From Cymbomonas tetramitiformis (Eukaryota > Chlorophyta > Pyramimonadophyceae > Pyramimonadales > Pyramimonadaceae): a DNA stretch of 64,000 nt. The translations under genes and the position numbers were made by a program. Numbering within the stretch: position 1 is the first letter of the stretch; the number at the start of each line of letters is the position of its first letter. The notes below the pieces were generated by a model. It was not told the origin of the DNA. It worked only from the letters and a program-made list of their open reading frames with translations, and did no database searches. Of this stretch, positions 38,718 to 50,289 are shown piece after piece. The stretch spans positions 1-64,000 of the forward strand of contig LGRX02024819.1 of the NCBI GenBank assembly GCA_001247695.2, read 5' to 3'.

Positions 38718-40448
38718 GATTTCTACATCATTGACATGAAACCATTCACTGTCATTCTGGGTCAAGATTGGTTGGAGAGGAGAAATCCCCACATTGACTT
38801 TCAGACCAAAAATCTGACGATCACTAGGAAGCATTCATCAGGCTCCAGTATTCGCACAGTATTGTCCAGAGTTGAGCAGACTCCAGACTCAGATGACCTT
38901 CCTGAAATGGAATTGGTCAGCGCCACCACCATGAGAAAGCACCTTCGTCGTTTTCGATCCAGTGGTTCGGCTGAAGAAGCCGTAGCTTATCTCTTCTTTC
39001 TCTCAGAGGTCGACGGTGAACTGGTCTTTACAGCATCAGACACAGACACAACTATGGAAGACCCAGAGGTCACAGCAGCACGTGATCAGATGAGAGAAGA
39101 CTTTTCAGACATATTCCAGGAGGATGTTCCAGCTGGTCATAGGCCAGAACGGTTTGAAGGTGGTTATCATCGAATCAACATTGAACCTGGGCACAAACCA
39201 CCATCGCAGCCAGTACGTACCATCCCAGTACCCATGATGGAAGAACTCAAACGACAGATCATCAAATATGTCGACTTGGGTATCCTTCGTCCGTCATCAT
39301 CTCCATATGGATGTCCTATCATTTTCGCTCCTAAGCCAGGTGGGAAGTGGAGGATGTGCTGTGATTATCGAGCCCTTAATAACATCACAATTAAGGACAC
39401 GTATCCATTGCCACCTCACGACACCCTTCTTGAACAGCTAAAAGGCGCACGATGGTTTAGCAGATTTGACTTCAATCAGTTTTTCCATCAGATCCCTATA
39501 CATCCAGATGACATTCACAAAACAGCTATTCGCACCAGATACGGTTCCTATGAGTGGACAGTCATGCCTTTCGGATTGACCAATCCTCCTGCAACAGCTC
39601 TACGTGTAGGAAATCGGGCATTCTTCGACTTCATCGATCGGTTCCTTGTCATTTTCATGGACGATACCATCGTATACAGTCCGGATTTTGACAGCCACGT
39701 GAGTCATGTCCGATAGTTTCTCCAGCGTTGCAGAGAACACCAGTTCTTCATCAGGCCTTCCAAGGTGGAGTTGTTCGTCAGATCTATAGACTTCATCGGA
39801 CATCACATCTCTGAAGCAGGCTTGTCCATCATCGAGGACAGAATCCGAGCAGTTATGGCAATTCAGCCTCCAGTGTCTTATGGTCCTACCGTTGGAAAAC
39901 AGCCTCTACGCCGTATGGCTAAAGATGGCAAGTCATCCCTTCGGTCATTCTTGGGCATGGTCGGTGAATTCAGGAGATTCATACCAAAGTTCTCCAAAGT
40001 TGCCGAGCCGCTCAATCGTCTCCTTAAAGATAATGCAGAGTTTGTCTGGGAATCTGAGCAGCAGCAGGCATTTGATAACCTCAAAAGTGCCATCTGTAAC
40101 GCTTCAGTACTACAGCTTCCAGATCAGAAACTGCCATCTATTATGGAGGTCGATGGATCAGGCACACACGTTGGTCAAGTAATACTCCAGGATCAAGGAA
40201 AAGGTATGAAGCCATGTGGCTATCACAGCCTCACTCTATCCGATACACAGAGACGTTGGCCTATTCCTGAGATCGAGCTATTTGCCATTGTGGAGGGCTT
40301 CCGATTCTTTCGCCACATCTTGTTGGGAGCTCCTGAGACCATTGTACGCTCAGATCATCAGCCACTGGTTTATTTCCAGACCAAATCCACACTGAGCCCA
40401 AACAGGCACGGTGGTTGGATGAGCTCTCCGAGTACAACTTCCGTATAG
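38718..40448 (+). pseudogene. Gypsy reverse transcriptase and RNase H region
   Basis: The frame continues after the TAA. RT motifs are clear: KWRMCCDYRALN, FDFNQFFHQIPIHP, MPFGLTNPP and the active-site FMDDTIVYS near 39655. A TAG at 39714-39716 replaces a Gln codon in HVR-FLQRC. After it come VELFVRSIDFIGH, FLGMVGEFRRFIPKFS and RNase H with MEVDGSG, IPEIELFAIV and RSDHQPLVYF. Near 40397 one base is missing relative to the expected PKQARWLDEL, shifting the rest to another register. The copy cannot encode an active enzyme as it stands. Confidence 0.85.
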
Positions 40449-42200
40449 AGCATATTGCTGGCGATAAGAATAAGGTCGCAGATGCACTCACTCGTATCTC
40501 TGCACTTTTTGAACTCACGGATTGTATTCAGCACATGGACATCAACGAGGTCATGCCATCTGCAGATCCTACATTCATTGCTCTTATATCTTCTTCATCA
40601 GCTCATCAGCTACACGACATCATTATATCCGAATATGATCGTGATACATTTGCACAGACTATTTTGGCTAAACTGACATCATCGACTTCATCACAGTCAG
40701 TCAGCAGCTACAGCTTCGAGCTTATTCAGGGGCTGATCTATCGTAAGACCATATATGGCAGACAGCTGTACATTCCACCAACAGCTAAAGTCCCCACAGA
40801 TGACGGTGAGATCACTCAGCTTCGCCACATTCTCCTTCATGAGTGCCACTCAGCCACTATTTCTGGTCATGTAGGCAAAAATCGCATGCTTCATCTTCTG
40901 CGTAGCCGGTATTATTGGCCAGGAATGACAACGGCAGCTATCAAGTACATTCGGGAGTGCCCCGTTTGCCAGCGCCAGAAAACGAGGCGACACAAGCCTT
41001 ATGGTCAGGCACATATACGATATTCCGTGCCTAAGACAAAATGGCTAGATGTATCTCTTGATTGGATCACTGACCTGCCTATCACCACTAATGGGCACGA
41101 CAGTATATTTGTGGTGATGTGCCAATTTTCTCATCGATGTCATCTCTTTCCCTTCAGCATGACCTGGACAGCTCAGCATACTGCTTCTATCTATATGCAG
41201 CATATCTTCAAGCTCCATGGTCTTCCGAGGAACATCATCTCAGATCGAGACCCCAGATTCACCTCTACATTCTGGCAGACACTCTGGAAATCTACTGGTA
41301 CAAGATTGTCTATGACGTCCTCACACCATCCACAGTCGAATGCTGCCAATGAGAGGAGCCATGCCTTCATCGAGGATATCCTCAGGTACTTTTCAAATTG
41401 TTGATTCATGATTTGATTTCACCATCCTCTGGTTTATAAACTGATTAGATGGTATTTTTTTCATCCACAGGTGTTGTTGCAATGATACTTCAGCCAATTC
41501 GTGGGAGGACAAGTTGCCTCTGGTGGAGTTTGCAATTAACAACACAGTTTCTGCATCAACTGGTTATTCACCGTTTTATCTCGACTCGATGGCGCAACCA
41601 CTTTCGCCTCATGACCTGGTAATCACTATTCCGCCAGAAGCTCCTGTTCCAATACAAAGAGCTATTCGAGATCATTTTGACCAGTACTTGGCTGTTCATG
41701 CCAACGCGGTAGACAACATTTTCCGAGCAGCAGAAATTAGCCAAGCCAGATTCAATAAGACTCACATGCCTCGGCAATATGCAGTTGGGCAGAAAGTTCT
41801 TTTACGGACCGAGTTTATTCAATGGACTGGTTTGACAGAGGCAGGCAGACACTTTAAGCAGCCATATATTGGGCCGTTCACCATTTCCAAAGTGCTTAGC
41901 CATGGCCGTGCATACGAGTTAGATTTCGGAGACCTCGATATCCGTATTCATCCGGTACAGCCTGTTTCCAGATTAGAGCTGTACAATGACTCGATCCAAG
42001 CACCTTTGCCTCTGCCACAGATGATCACCGAAGAAGGGCAACCACTGTTTGAGATATCACATATACTCTCGGACAAGTTCACTAGAGGTGTCAAATACTA
42101 TTTAGTACGATATGCAGGCTACGGTCCTGAGCATGACACCTGGGTCAAAGCCACAGAGCTGACCAATGCAGCAGACATTATAGCTGCCTATGAAGGCTAA
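40398..42200 (+). pseudogene. Gypsy integrase and chromodomain, interrupted by an intron
   Basis: After the frameshift, the frame encodes the HHCC zinc domain (HECHSATISGHVGKNRM and CPVCQRQ). The catalytic core has SLDWITDLP, IISDRDPRF and NAANERSHAFIEDIL, which supply the DDE residues. The segment 41386-41470 breaks it; removing it restores EDILRCCCNDTSANSWEDKL in frame. The second part (41471-42200) has the GPY/F-type region (YIGPFTISKVL) and a chromodomain (ISHILSDKF, YYLVRYAGYGPEHDTW), which defines a chromovirus and may guide insertion to marked chromatin. Confidence 0.85.
41386..41470 (+). other. 85-bp spliceosomal-intron-like insertion in integrase
   Basis: It begins GTACTT, ends TTTTTTTCATCCACAG with a pyrimidine-rich tract, and has AGGT at both junctions. 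Removal restores the reading frame (85 is 1 mod 3, matching the register change). It contains in-frame stops, so it must be spliced for integrase to be made. Confidence 0.7.
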
Positions 42201-42982
42201 ACATTATAATAAGCCTTATGCCCTTACTTCTTGTAATATATACTAATACATGTCGATCATCTATACAACCTTGCTCTTAATGTTTATCATTATGTTGCAT
42301 TGAAGCAGAAATTGATCCTTCCTTGCTAAAGGTGTAGTGAGCCTTGTTCAAAATCATACCCTTGCACAGATACGCACACATGCGAGATATCATATCTGTG
42401 GATAAATAAAAACTGCTAAATGCTACCTTTGCCAAAGCCGTGGTTTGTCATCGGATTCTTGACCAGTCATCCGAAGCTACCGGAGATATCGACTGAGGTA
42501 GACGGAGTTGTGATCCTAAGTTGTGCTTGACAAACATAACTAAATAAATTTCACATTAGTACGTGGCGAATCCATTCTCACTCATCGCGATAGATGTTCG
42601 TCAAAGCGTGCGTACCGGACCATATTAGAGTGAGCAGACCGGGTAAGGATTATAAGTCCAATCCCGTTAAGCAGGGCCACTCTCTTTGCAATAAAACAAG
42701 CCCCCGGTGAAATAACTCCGGAAACAAACACGGGCTCCCCGTTGCCGCCTATGATCCTCCAAAGTAGCTTAAGGAGGGGAGGAAGGGTTGGGCGCATTAT
42801 ATCAGGCCGAGAATCGTTCGATTATAAATCGTTAAATCGTGGGATCATCGTTCGCAAAGCGACGACGGCTAGCGCAAATAATCCGTAACGTACACTTCGG
42901 ATGCTTTGAATCGTCACTCTGACGCACGATACGTGTGGATCAATCAGTAATCCAGCGTCAATCTGTATCACGAAACGCAATT

Positions 42983-45900
42983 TGCTGGATGTGACACCCC
43001 GTATGTGTCACAGTCCTCTGTCTGTACTAGTACTCCGTACAGTACGGCTGTCACAGGTTCAGGGTTTCGGGCTTAAGCCGAGCGACACTCAATCTAACTT
43101 GACTTCTTATGTTATCTTAAGTGTAAGCATTCTGAGTTATCAGCACCTCAATATATAGTTGGCACTATATATCCCACAGGTTATGGTGCGCCAGGCACCT
43201 TCCACTACTTTTGATTGCATGAGTGGCTAAGCCACTCCGCTTGGTGGGGCGTTGGGGGCCCAAATTTGATGTCGTGATTTTCGCAGTTGCGGTCGAGAGC
43301 TAGTTTACGGGCGGATTAATTTGGTATCGCTGCAGCGTGCGCCTACCTGGGATTATTTTGTATTGTCCGCGTTGGATTTCACTCGACTAGAACTTGATCA
43401 ATTTTTTGTCGTGAGTTTCCTTGGCCGCCGCGTTACGATCTTACAATTTCGCAGTTACGGCTTCCTTAATTATCCGTTCCGACACTGCATTCTACGGCTC
43501 TCGACCCTCGCTTTTCTGTATTCTCCGACATCGGCCCTCTACCCCGACGCTCCCGCCTATTGGATTCTCAACATGAGCGTAAATTCTCACGTCACGCCTC
43601 CCTTGGGGGCCAACAACCGCATTAGACTAGACACGATTTTTTCACGCGACGTCGGCTCTCGTTATAGGCCGACACCGGATTCTCCCGGTGTTGCCCTCAC
43701 GGCTGCGGACCGGACTCGTGCTACGGCGATCCAAAATTCCACTTGGGACGTGGACATCATCAAGAGGATCTCTCGCGACGCCTTGGGCTCCAAGGACGAG
43801 ACCTTCCGAGGCGATGAGTCGAACCGCAACACGCTCTGGACGTCCATTGTGAAGTCCTTGCAGCGCGCGTTCGAGCAGAAGGACCCCACCAACGCCGCTC
43901 TTTTTGATCTGGCGGACGCGACGAAGGAGGTCAACGCCATCTTCAACGCTATTCTCTTCTCGACTTTGACATCGTTGACCTCTCCGAATTCACCCGCGCG
44001 GCGTTGGGTTGATGCCTCGGGACGGGCTTCGCCTCAGAATGGCAAGCGTGCCCTCCTCGAGGTCACCAAGAGGTTGATCCCTCGCGTGGTCCGACCTCTT
44101 GGGCACTACGAGGAGCTTTGCTCTATCTTCTTCAACTCCGAGAAGGACCCCGATCCACTTATCCAGGACTTTGACGCCTGCCTTACGGCTATTGGCAACG
44201 GACCTTCTGGAACTCTCGACGAGATGATGGCGAAGAAACAGCTTCTGGCTTCACTCGACACCGAGTTCTACGACAAGGTCATCACACCGCTTCGGCTCGA
44301 CGTTGAGTTGGCCAAGGTGGACCTTGAGGACATCTACGCCCACGTCCTCGAGATTTGGGACGCCAACGCCGGCAAGCGGAAGCACGTGCCCCTCACGGAC
44401 AAGAACATCATGTATTCTGGCCAACCGTCCGACGTTGACGTGAAGGCCCTGATTCGGGAGTTTCAGTTCCACATCGACGCCGCCAACAAGGTTCTTGCGA
44501 CGCTCTCCGACGAGGACGCGCACGACGAGACGACGACTAGATGGCCGGCTCCGACTACGGGCAAGCCTGCTGGCAAGCCAGGTGTGCATTTTCCACCCTC
44601 CTCCTGGCGTGACCGCCAGAACCGTCGGGTGGATGGGAAGTTTCATGGCCGAAGGCGTGATTTGAAGCACCGCTTCGCCGCTTCGCCCCTTCCCAAGGAC
44701 GGAAATTGGCCGCAAGGCGTCCGACGCCACAACGGCGACAAGAAGAGCTACGGCATGCACTCCGTCTCCTTCCACGTCCTCTCCAAGGCCTTCGTTCCGG
44801 AGTGTGTTCGATGCCCTCCGGGGTTTTGGCATGACTCCGCGAATTGCCCCACCGCGGACATCAAGTGCGACGAGTGCGTGATTGAGCAAGCCGACGACGC
44901 CGACGGCCTCGTGTCCGCCTTCCAGACCGCGTTCGACACTGAAGACGACACCGCCTTTGCTCGACTCTGTGCACAACATGATCAGCCCTTGGTTCGGCAG
45001 GACGAGGAGCCCTTCACGTTCTCCGAGGACATTGACGTGGGCCTCCGAGCACAGTACGCGGGATTGACGCCCACCCAACCCTCACTCCTTGCTACCCGCG
45101 TGCACGAGGCGCGCACCGCTCTCCGCGAGCTCAAGCAGGTGGCTGGTGGTGCTGAATCTGACACTCAGCACTTTCCAATGGTGCACTTCGGTTCGGCCAC
45201 ACCCTCCGTGGTCGGCGATGCCGTCGTGGAGCATGAGCCGGAGGTGGCGATCGAGACCGAGAGCGACGCGTTAATTTACCCGAAGCAGTTCGCTGACGGT
45301 GAGCCGCCCTTCGAGCAGTCCTTTATGGACAACATGTCTGTAAAATTGGGCTTCTTCGAGCCCGAGCCGCAGGTCTCACTTCAATCCTTCAACCCCCTGC
45401 CTCCGTACATTTCTTCCACGCATGATTCGGCCAGCGTGGCTGACACGGAGTCTGACGACGGGGACTTGCATGATGCCGTCCCACCACCCGCTCCACGGGT
45501 TGGTGGTGTACGAACACCTTCAATCGGCGCATTCCTCACGGCAGCAGCTATCCCCGCTTTGTTTCTGTGTGTGAGCATCGCCATGATCGACACCGTCACC
45601 GCCGCTGTACTTTGTGATGTGGAGATTGCTCCACCGTCGGTGGTGTACGGTGACTGCTCGGGTTGTCAGAATGGCACAGTGGGCTACTTCACTGACCTTG
45701 ACCTTCTGGACACTGGACCGGCTGACTTCTACAACATCTTCAATCTGGACTCTGACGGCTTCGGCATCTACAGTCTGGACTTTCAATTTGAGAACTACAA
45801 CAACTTCAATCTCTGTGAACTCTACTCTGTGGACCACTCTCAAGGTGGCTAGAGTTGCTGTCGGAAGCCTAGTAGCACGACTAGATCTGTATCACGGGCA

Positions 45901-46262
45901 CAGCAGCCTTCAGTGTGTAGTGCTAGCTAGAGATTTGGGACCGCCCTGGCCAAGAGCACAGGCCCCCACTAGAAATTTGTTTCCACCGCTTGAGATGGTG
46001 TGTTTTGTTTCACCTAACACTGCCTGTTCCACCCTAACTCTTCCTCCGTAATAGTACAGGGTGGTGTGCTGGATGTGACACCCCGTATGTGTCACAGTCC
46101 TCTGTCTGTACTAGTACTCCGTACAGTACGGCTGTCACAGGTTCAGGGTTTCGGGCTTAAGCCGAGCGACACTCAATCTAACTTGACTTCTTATGTTATC
46201 TTAAGTGTAAGCATTCTGAGTTTTCACCACCTCAATATATAGTCAGCACTATATATCCCACA
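42983..46262 (+). mobile_element. Non-autonomous LTR retrotransposon (Gag only), element 1
   Basis: Two near-identical 196-bp LTRs (42983-43178 and 46067-46262) begin TGCTGG and end CCCACA. Flanking CAATT at 42978-42982 and 46263-46267 is a 5-bp target duplication. The primer site GGTTATGGTGCGCC follows the left LTR directly; CATAACC is found in the initiator-tRNA-Met anticodon arm, the primer mode of copia. A polypurine-like ACAGGGTGGTG precedes the right LTR. It encodes one Gag and no pol. Confidence 0.9.
43573..45852 (+). CDS. Gag-like protein with C-terminal membrane segment (element 1)
   Basis: The first ATG in frame, 43573, gives 759 residues. The N-terminus (RIRLDTIFSRDVG) aligns with the Gag proteins of elements 2 and 3. 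The capsid-like part has SPARRWVDASG and GKRALLEVTKRL, then DPDPLIQDFDACL. A zinc-knuckle-like CVRCPPGFWHDSANC follows. Near the end a hydrophobic stretch, AFLTAAAIPALFLCVSIAMI, is predicted to cross a membrane, with about 75 residues after it. Codons are GC-rich and the frame is intact, so the element is young. Confidence 0.75.
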   Translation: MSVNSHVTPPLGANNRIRLDTIFSRDVGSRYRPTPDSPGVALTAADRTRATAIQNSTWDVDIIKRISRDALGSKDETFRGDESNRNTLWTSIVKSLQRAFEQKDPTNAALFDLADATKEVNAIFNAILFSTLTSLTSPNSPARRWVDASGRASPQNGKRALLEVTKRLIPRVVRPLGHYEELCSIFFNSEKDPDPLIQDFDACLTAIGNGPSGTLDEMMAKKQLLASLDTEFYDKVITPLRLDVELAKVDLEDIYAHVLEIWDANAGKRKHVPLTDKNIMYSGQPSDVDVKALIREFQFHIDAANKVLATLSDEDAHDETTTRWPAPTTGKPAGKPGVHFPPSSWRDRQNRRVDGKFHGRRRDLKHRFAASPLPKDGNWPQGVRRHNGDKKSYGMHSVSFHVLSKAFVPECVRCPPGFWHDSANCPTADIKCDECVIEQADDADGLVSAFQTAFDTEDDTAFARLCAQHDQPLVRQDEEPFTFSEDIDVGLRAQYAGLTPTQPSLLATRVHEARTALRELKQVAGGAESDTQHFPMVHFGSATPSVVGDAVVEHEPEVAIETESDALIYPKQFADGEPPFEQSFMDNMSVKLGFFEPEPQVSLQSFNPLPPYISSTHDSASVADTESDDGDLHDAVPPPAPRVGGVRTPSIGAFLTAAAIPALFLCVSIAMIDTVTAAVLCDVEIAPPSVVYGDCSGCQNGTVGYFTDLDLLDTGPADFYNIFNLDSDGFGIYSLDFQFENYNNFNLCELYSVDHSQGG

Positions 46263-46938
46263 CAATTCATTGAACCTTGAAACGTCACTCTGAAATACGA
46301 TACGAACTTCAAAGGGGGCTACATCCTAAGAACTGTAAGGTGAGGGACAAAAGTGGACTCAGTTCCCCCCAATAACCTAAAAGCACCATGAGGGACGCCT
46401 CAAACCGGTGTAAGAAGACTGGTACCAGCAAGAAGCGACAACAACAAAGACATCATAGACATATACTAAGGTATGCCCGTTGTGAGGTCACAACTCTTTT
46501 AAAAGGGGAGATCTGTCAGGGTCATGACCGATGACATATGTGTCATACATGTCATACGTGTCATACCTGTCAGACATGTCATGCCATACAGGATCATGGC
46601 CGATGACATATGTGTCATACACGTCATACGTGTCATACCTGTCAGACATGTCATACCATGTCATGTCATGTCATGTCGAGTCGTGTCATATATTATTATG
46701 ACAGTCGTCAGTACGGTCGACTCGTATGACTGTACATGTCGCCAGATGATAAGTCACATCATCTGTCATTATTCAAGGAAAGACTTGAATAACCCTGTCA
46801 TCGAGAGTTCGTACGTCGAACTCGAAGATGGCAAAGCAAGATACATCTTGAAGTACAAACAAGAACCATCTTGGCTTTCAGCATGTGCGGAACACGCATG
46901 CGCAGTATGAACGAACTATTCGTTACCACAATACCGGT

Positions 46939-49900
46939 TGCTGGACTTTAGGTTCAGGGTTATTATTATGGGCTCTGATAGCCCCTAGCCTGACCCGTCT
47001 CTGATCGGAACCGTGACTCCGCTAGTAGCTAGGATGACAGTACAGTAGTACTGTACTGTCAGTCATCACTTCGTAATATCCGGGTTTCCGAGATGCATGA
47101 TAAAAGCACTCGGCCGGACTGATTATGGGAGCTTAGCCAGTTTGTTTTACCGAGCGGAACACCTGTTCTCGCAGGTTATGCGCGTCACCACTTCCCTAGT
47201 AATTCTGATGGCACAGCGCCGAGCTGTTGCCATGATTGGCTAAGTTTTGACACAGAGATGGGGTGGGCGCCCCCTTAGACAGTAGTCTTCTCTCCGCAGT
47301 ATGGCCTACTTTTGAAGTGGAGATCAGTTTTTTCGGCATTTATTCGGCAGAGTATCGTCGCTGAGTATGGTTACATTTTACGTTCCGTTTGATCAGCGGG
47401 CAGGACACTCCGCGTTTTGTGGGTCGCTCCCACGGTTAGCCACTTGGCTCATGACCTGCTTGATTGTGCTATTGCTTGCTGAGGCTCCTGCAGGAAATGG
47501 CCGCTGCGAGATTGTCCATTACTGTCGCACCGCTAGCCCGCAATCCCATCTCACTGTCATTTTAAGAATGGACACAACGCCTAGACCACGTACACGCGCT
47601 AGGGCGCGTAAGTTAGCAACTATTTTCGATGATGTTGGGGCACTGAATTCGGTTACCCCTACAACGCCGCATTTGGCTTCGGCTGACGAATCGGCTGCGG
47701 CTGCAACGCTCGTTCAGCGATTACGAAAGGATTCTTTCGATGTTCAATGTGCGAAGACAGCAGCCACTAAAGTTCTGGGAGACAAAGCAGCAAAATTTCA
47801 TGGCAATGAATCGTCGGCTTCGGACATTTTTTCGCAGCTGGTTTCCGAGATTCAGCAGCTTTTCACGCTGCAGTCGCAGGCACTTGCACCCCTGTTTGAG
47901 CTGTCTGCTGCCAATGTCCCTGTCATGACTGCTGCAAATGAGCTATTGTATTCTGTACTGTTGCTGCTGACTGCGCCAGGGTCTCCTGCCCGTAATTGGG
48001 TGGAGGCTTCTGGGGCTGATGTTCCTGCTGACGGCAAACGTGCCACCCTCGAGGTGGTGCGTATGCTCGCTGATGATTCGACTCCGTTCGAGTCTCTGAC
48101 TGAGCTGCTTGACGTGAGGATTTCAGATGAAAGTGACCCTGACTCTGGCATTCGTCTTTTTAACAGTTGTCTTCGGGATGCGCAGCGTCTGCAGACGCTG
48201 CCCGAAGACGCTGTTAAAAGGCAATTCCTCTCTGCCCTGTCTGGACCGGCTTACGCCACGTTGGTTGACTCGTTTGCTCGAGCTGACCAGCGTGCGGTTG
48301 TGAGTCTGCTCACCCTGCAGGCGCGCGTGCGCGAGCAGTACCGCTGCGGGCGGCTCTCGGGCAAGCGCACTGCGGGGCGCCCCATGTCCGTAGCATCTTG
48401 CACCACTGCCACTGGCCTGGCTTCGGCCATCGAGCGGCTCAGTTCTCAGTTGGTCAAGTTGCAGCGGGATGTGGATTCCCTTAAGAAGGGTGGCTCCAAG
48501 CCACCTCATGGGAAACACGCTCCGCGCGGCTTCCACCGACCTGGAGTGCAACCGCTTGCTCATTCCGCCTCTTCGGAGGTGGCTTTTGACAAGCGGTCTG
48601 GCACCTTTGTCCCAACGTGCAGGCACGAGAAGTGCCGCGCCGTTGGGTCGAAGCATTGGCTGAGTGAGTGTCCTCACGAGGACACTCACCCGATGTCCAT
48701 TTCGGCGTCCTACTGCCAAGCCGTCGAGTCTTATGACTCCGACGTGCTTGCCCTTCGTTTTCAGCGGTACTATGACGCTGGGGATGAGGGGTCCATGGAG
48801 CACTTGTGTGCTCTTGTGGGGCAACCTGAAATCTGTGAGCTGTCTGCGCATTCCTTTGCTTCAGAGCCTACGGCTCTGCAGCAGTTCAAGGATGCTGCTG
48901 CCTCTGCTGAGACTGCACCTGCTGAGCATCTTTCCATTGGCCGTGTTGCATTTGCTGAGGTCAGCGGTCCGCTTGCTGGTGGTGGCGCTGAGCCGACTGC
49001 CAGCAAGCAGCTGCTGCCGAAGGCCTCTGCACCCGTGCATGGTAGGACGATTGGCTTGCATGAGGTCAGCAGTGCCGCCTTCGTGCCGCCGTCTGCCTCT
49101 CTGGCTCTCGGCCCAATGGCTTCTGCTGACAATTCATTCAAAACATTCAACACTGTCCACCCTGACTGGCTTGACATTGACCCTGAGCCTGTTGAAGTGT
49201 GTGATTCCGATGACGATGAAGTCTGCCTGACTGAAGTTGAAGGGGGTGCACCGCCGGCGGCTGCGGCGTTTCGGCGGTTCGGAGTCCCCAGAGGCTCCAG
49301 GCCATTTGGCATCGGAGAATTTGCGCTCACTCTTTTCATGGTGGCTACATTTCTGTTCAGTGCTACGGCGATGCCGACACTCGTGGTCGGCGGTGGTGTC
49401 AGGGGCCTGGTTGAGCCCGGAGCCACCTACGGCTACGGTGCGGTTCATCCCGGTGGTGCATTACTGGATTCCTTTTGCCCGTCCGTGATTACTACTGGTT
49501 CGTCAATGCCGCCGCGGGATGTGGAACCGTTCTTTTCTCAATCGACCTCAGCGGCTCTGCATTTTGAAAGTCTTGCCACTCCACTCCGGGATCCGCCTGA
49601 CCCACTTGGGTCTGGTGGTGTCAATGCTTATAAGTTCTCTTCTCAATTGACTTCGGATGCTTTTCTTGAATGGGATCCGTATGCTGAACTCGGCTCTGCC
49701 GACCAGCTTTGCAGTGGCTAGAGTCTGCTTGTTTCAATCCCTGGAGGTGTGATTAGCCTTAGCCGCAGTGGTGGGTTGTGCCGGGGCAAGTCCCCGGGCA
49801 CCCAGCTTAAAGTATATCTGTTTCCAGTAGAATGCTGTTTGTTATCTGTTTACTTAGCTCCGCTTGCCTAGCCCTATTAGCTACGGCCACAGCTCCGGGT

Positions 49901-50140
49901 GGTGTGCTGGACTTTAGGTTCAGGGTTATTATTATGGGCTCTGATAGCCCCTAGCCTGACCCGTCTCTGATCGGAACCGTGACTCCACTAGTAGCTAGGA
50001 TGACAGTACAGTAGTACTGTACTGTCAGTCATCACTTCGTATTATCCGGGTTTCCGAGATGCATGATAAAAGCACTCGGCCGGACTGATTATGGGAGCTT
50101 AGCCAGTTTGTTTTACCCGAGCGGAACACCTGTTCTCGCA
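46939..50140 (+). mobile_element. Non-autonomous LTR retrotransposon (Gag only), element 2
   Basis: LTRs of 235-236 bp (46939-47173 and 49905-50140) begin TGCTGG and end TCTCGCA and are almost identical. The primer site GGTTATGCGCG follows the left LTR; a GGGTGGTG purine tract precedes the right one. The flanks (CCGGT and CTGGG) are not a clean duplication. The right flank continues the interrupted LTR-like repeat. Confidence 0.85.
47568..49721 (+). CDS. Gag-like protein with C-terminal membrane segment (element 2)
   Basis: 717 residues from ATG 47568 (MDTTPRPRTRARARKL). The conserved start continues LATIFDDVGALNSVTP. Capsid-like motifs are GSPARNWVEASG, GKRATLEVVRML and EDAVKRQFLSAL. The zinc-binding motif is CRHEKCRAVGSKHWLSEC. 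A hydrophobic segment FALTLFMVATFLFSATAMPT follows a Gly/Pro-rich FGVPRGSRPFGIGE, as in elements 1 and 4. No protease, RT or integrase follows, so proteins from an autonomous relative would be needed to move it. Confidence 0.75.
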   Translation: MDTTPRPRTRARARKLATIFDDVGALNSVTPTTPHLASADESAAAATLVQRLRKDSFDVQCAKTAATKVLGDKAAKFHGNESSASDIFSQLVSEIQQLFTLQSQALAPLFELSAANVPVMTAANELLYSVLLLLTAPGSPARNWVEASGADVPADGKRATLEVVRMLADDSTPFESLTELLDVRISDESDPDSGIRLFNSCLRDAQRLQTLPEDAVKRQFLSALSGPAYATLVDSFARADQRAVVSLLTLQARVREQYRCGRLSGKRTAGRPMSVASCTTATGLASAIERLSSQLVKLQRDVDSLKKGGSKPPHGKHAPRGFHRPGVQPLAHSASSEVAFDKRSGTFVPTCRHEKCRAVGSKHWLSECPHEDTHPMSISASYCQAVESYDSDVLALRFQRYYDAGDEGSMEHLCALVGQPEICELSAHSFASEPTALQQFKDAAASAETAPAEHLSIGRVAFAEVSGPLAGGGAEPTASKQLLPKASAPVHGRTIGLHEVSSAAFVPPSASLALGPMASADNSFKTFNTVHPDWLDIDPEPVEVCDSDDDEVCLTEVEGGAPPAAAAFRRFGVPRGSRPFGIGEFALTLFMVATFLFSATAMPTLVVGGGVRGLVEPGATYGYGAVHPGGALLDSFCPSVITTGSSMPPRDVEPFFSQSTSAALHFESLATPLRDPPDPLGSGGVNAYKFSSQLTSDAFLEWDPYAELGSADQLCSG

Positions 50141-50289
50141 CTGGGTCGTTCAACCAACGTCTCGGGTTCACAACCCAATGGCGGTACCATCTATGCGATG
50201 GGAGACGTATGGTATAGATGAGCGAAGCGTTGGGCTTCAGCAGTATCTTCTCACAGAAGTTCTGCAACTCATCCCGCTATTATCTGACG

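Larger units (their letters stand above)
36949..42200 (+). mobile_element. Ty3/Gypsy chromovirus, decayed
   Basis: Gag, protease, reverse transcriptase, RNase H, integrase and a C-terminal chromodomain occur in Gypsy order. Pol carries two stop codons, one 1-base deletion and an intron-like insertion. No matching LTR pair was recognised around it. Confidence 0.9.
42301..50281. repeat. Long LTR-like repeat, copy interrupted by two nested elements
   Basis: Segments 42301-42982, 46263-46938 and 50141-50281 align in order with 24265-25513. The two gaps are filled exactly by the two LTR elements at 42983-46262 and 46939-50140. Purine-rich AAGGAGGGGAGGAAGG followed by a TATA-like sequence lies at 42771-42800. 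The GTCATAC-rich array has expanded at 46524-46690. Confidence 0.65.

Noticed and set aside
42301..42982. 3' LTR of the Gypsy element
   Set aside because: No matching copy precedes gag and no polypurine tract is seen at the start; the sequence matches the repeat at 24265 instead.
48123..49426. Minus-strand frames opposite Gag of element 2
   Set aside because: They are antisense shadows; the plus-strand Gag aligns with three other elements.
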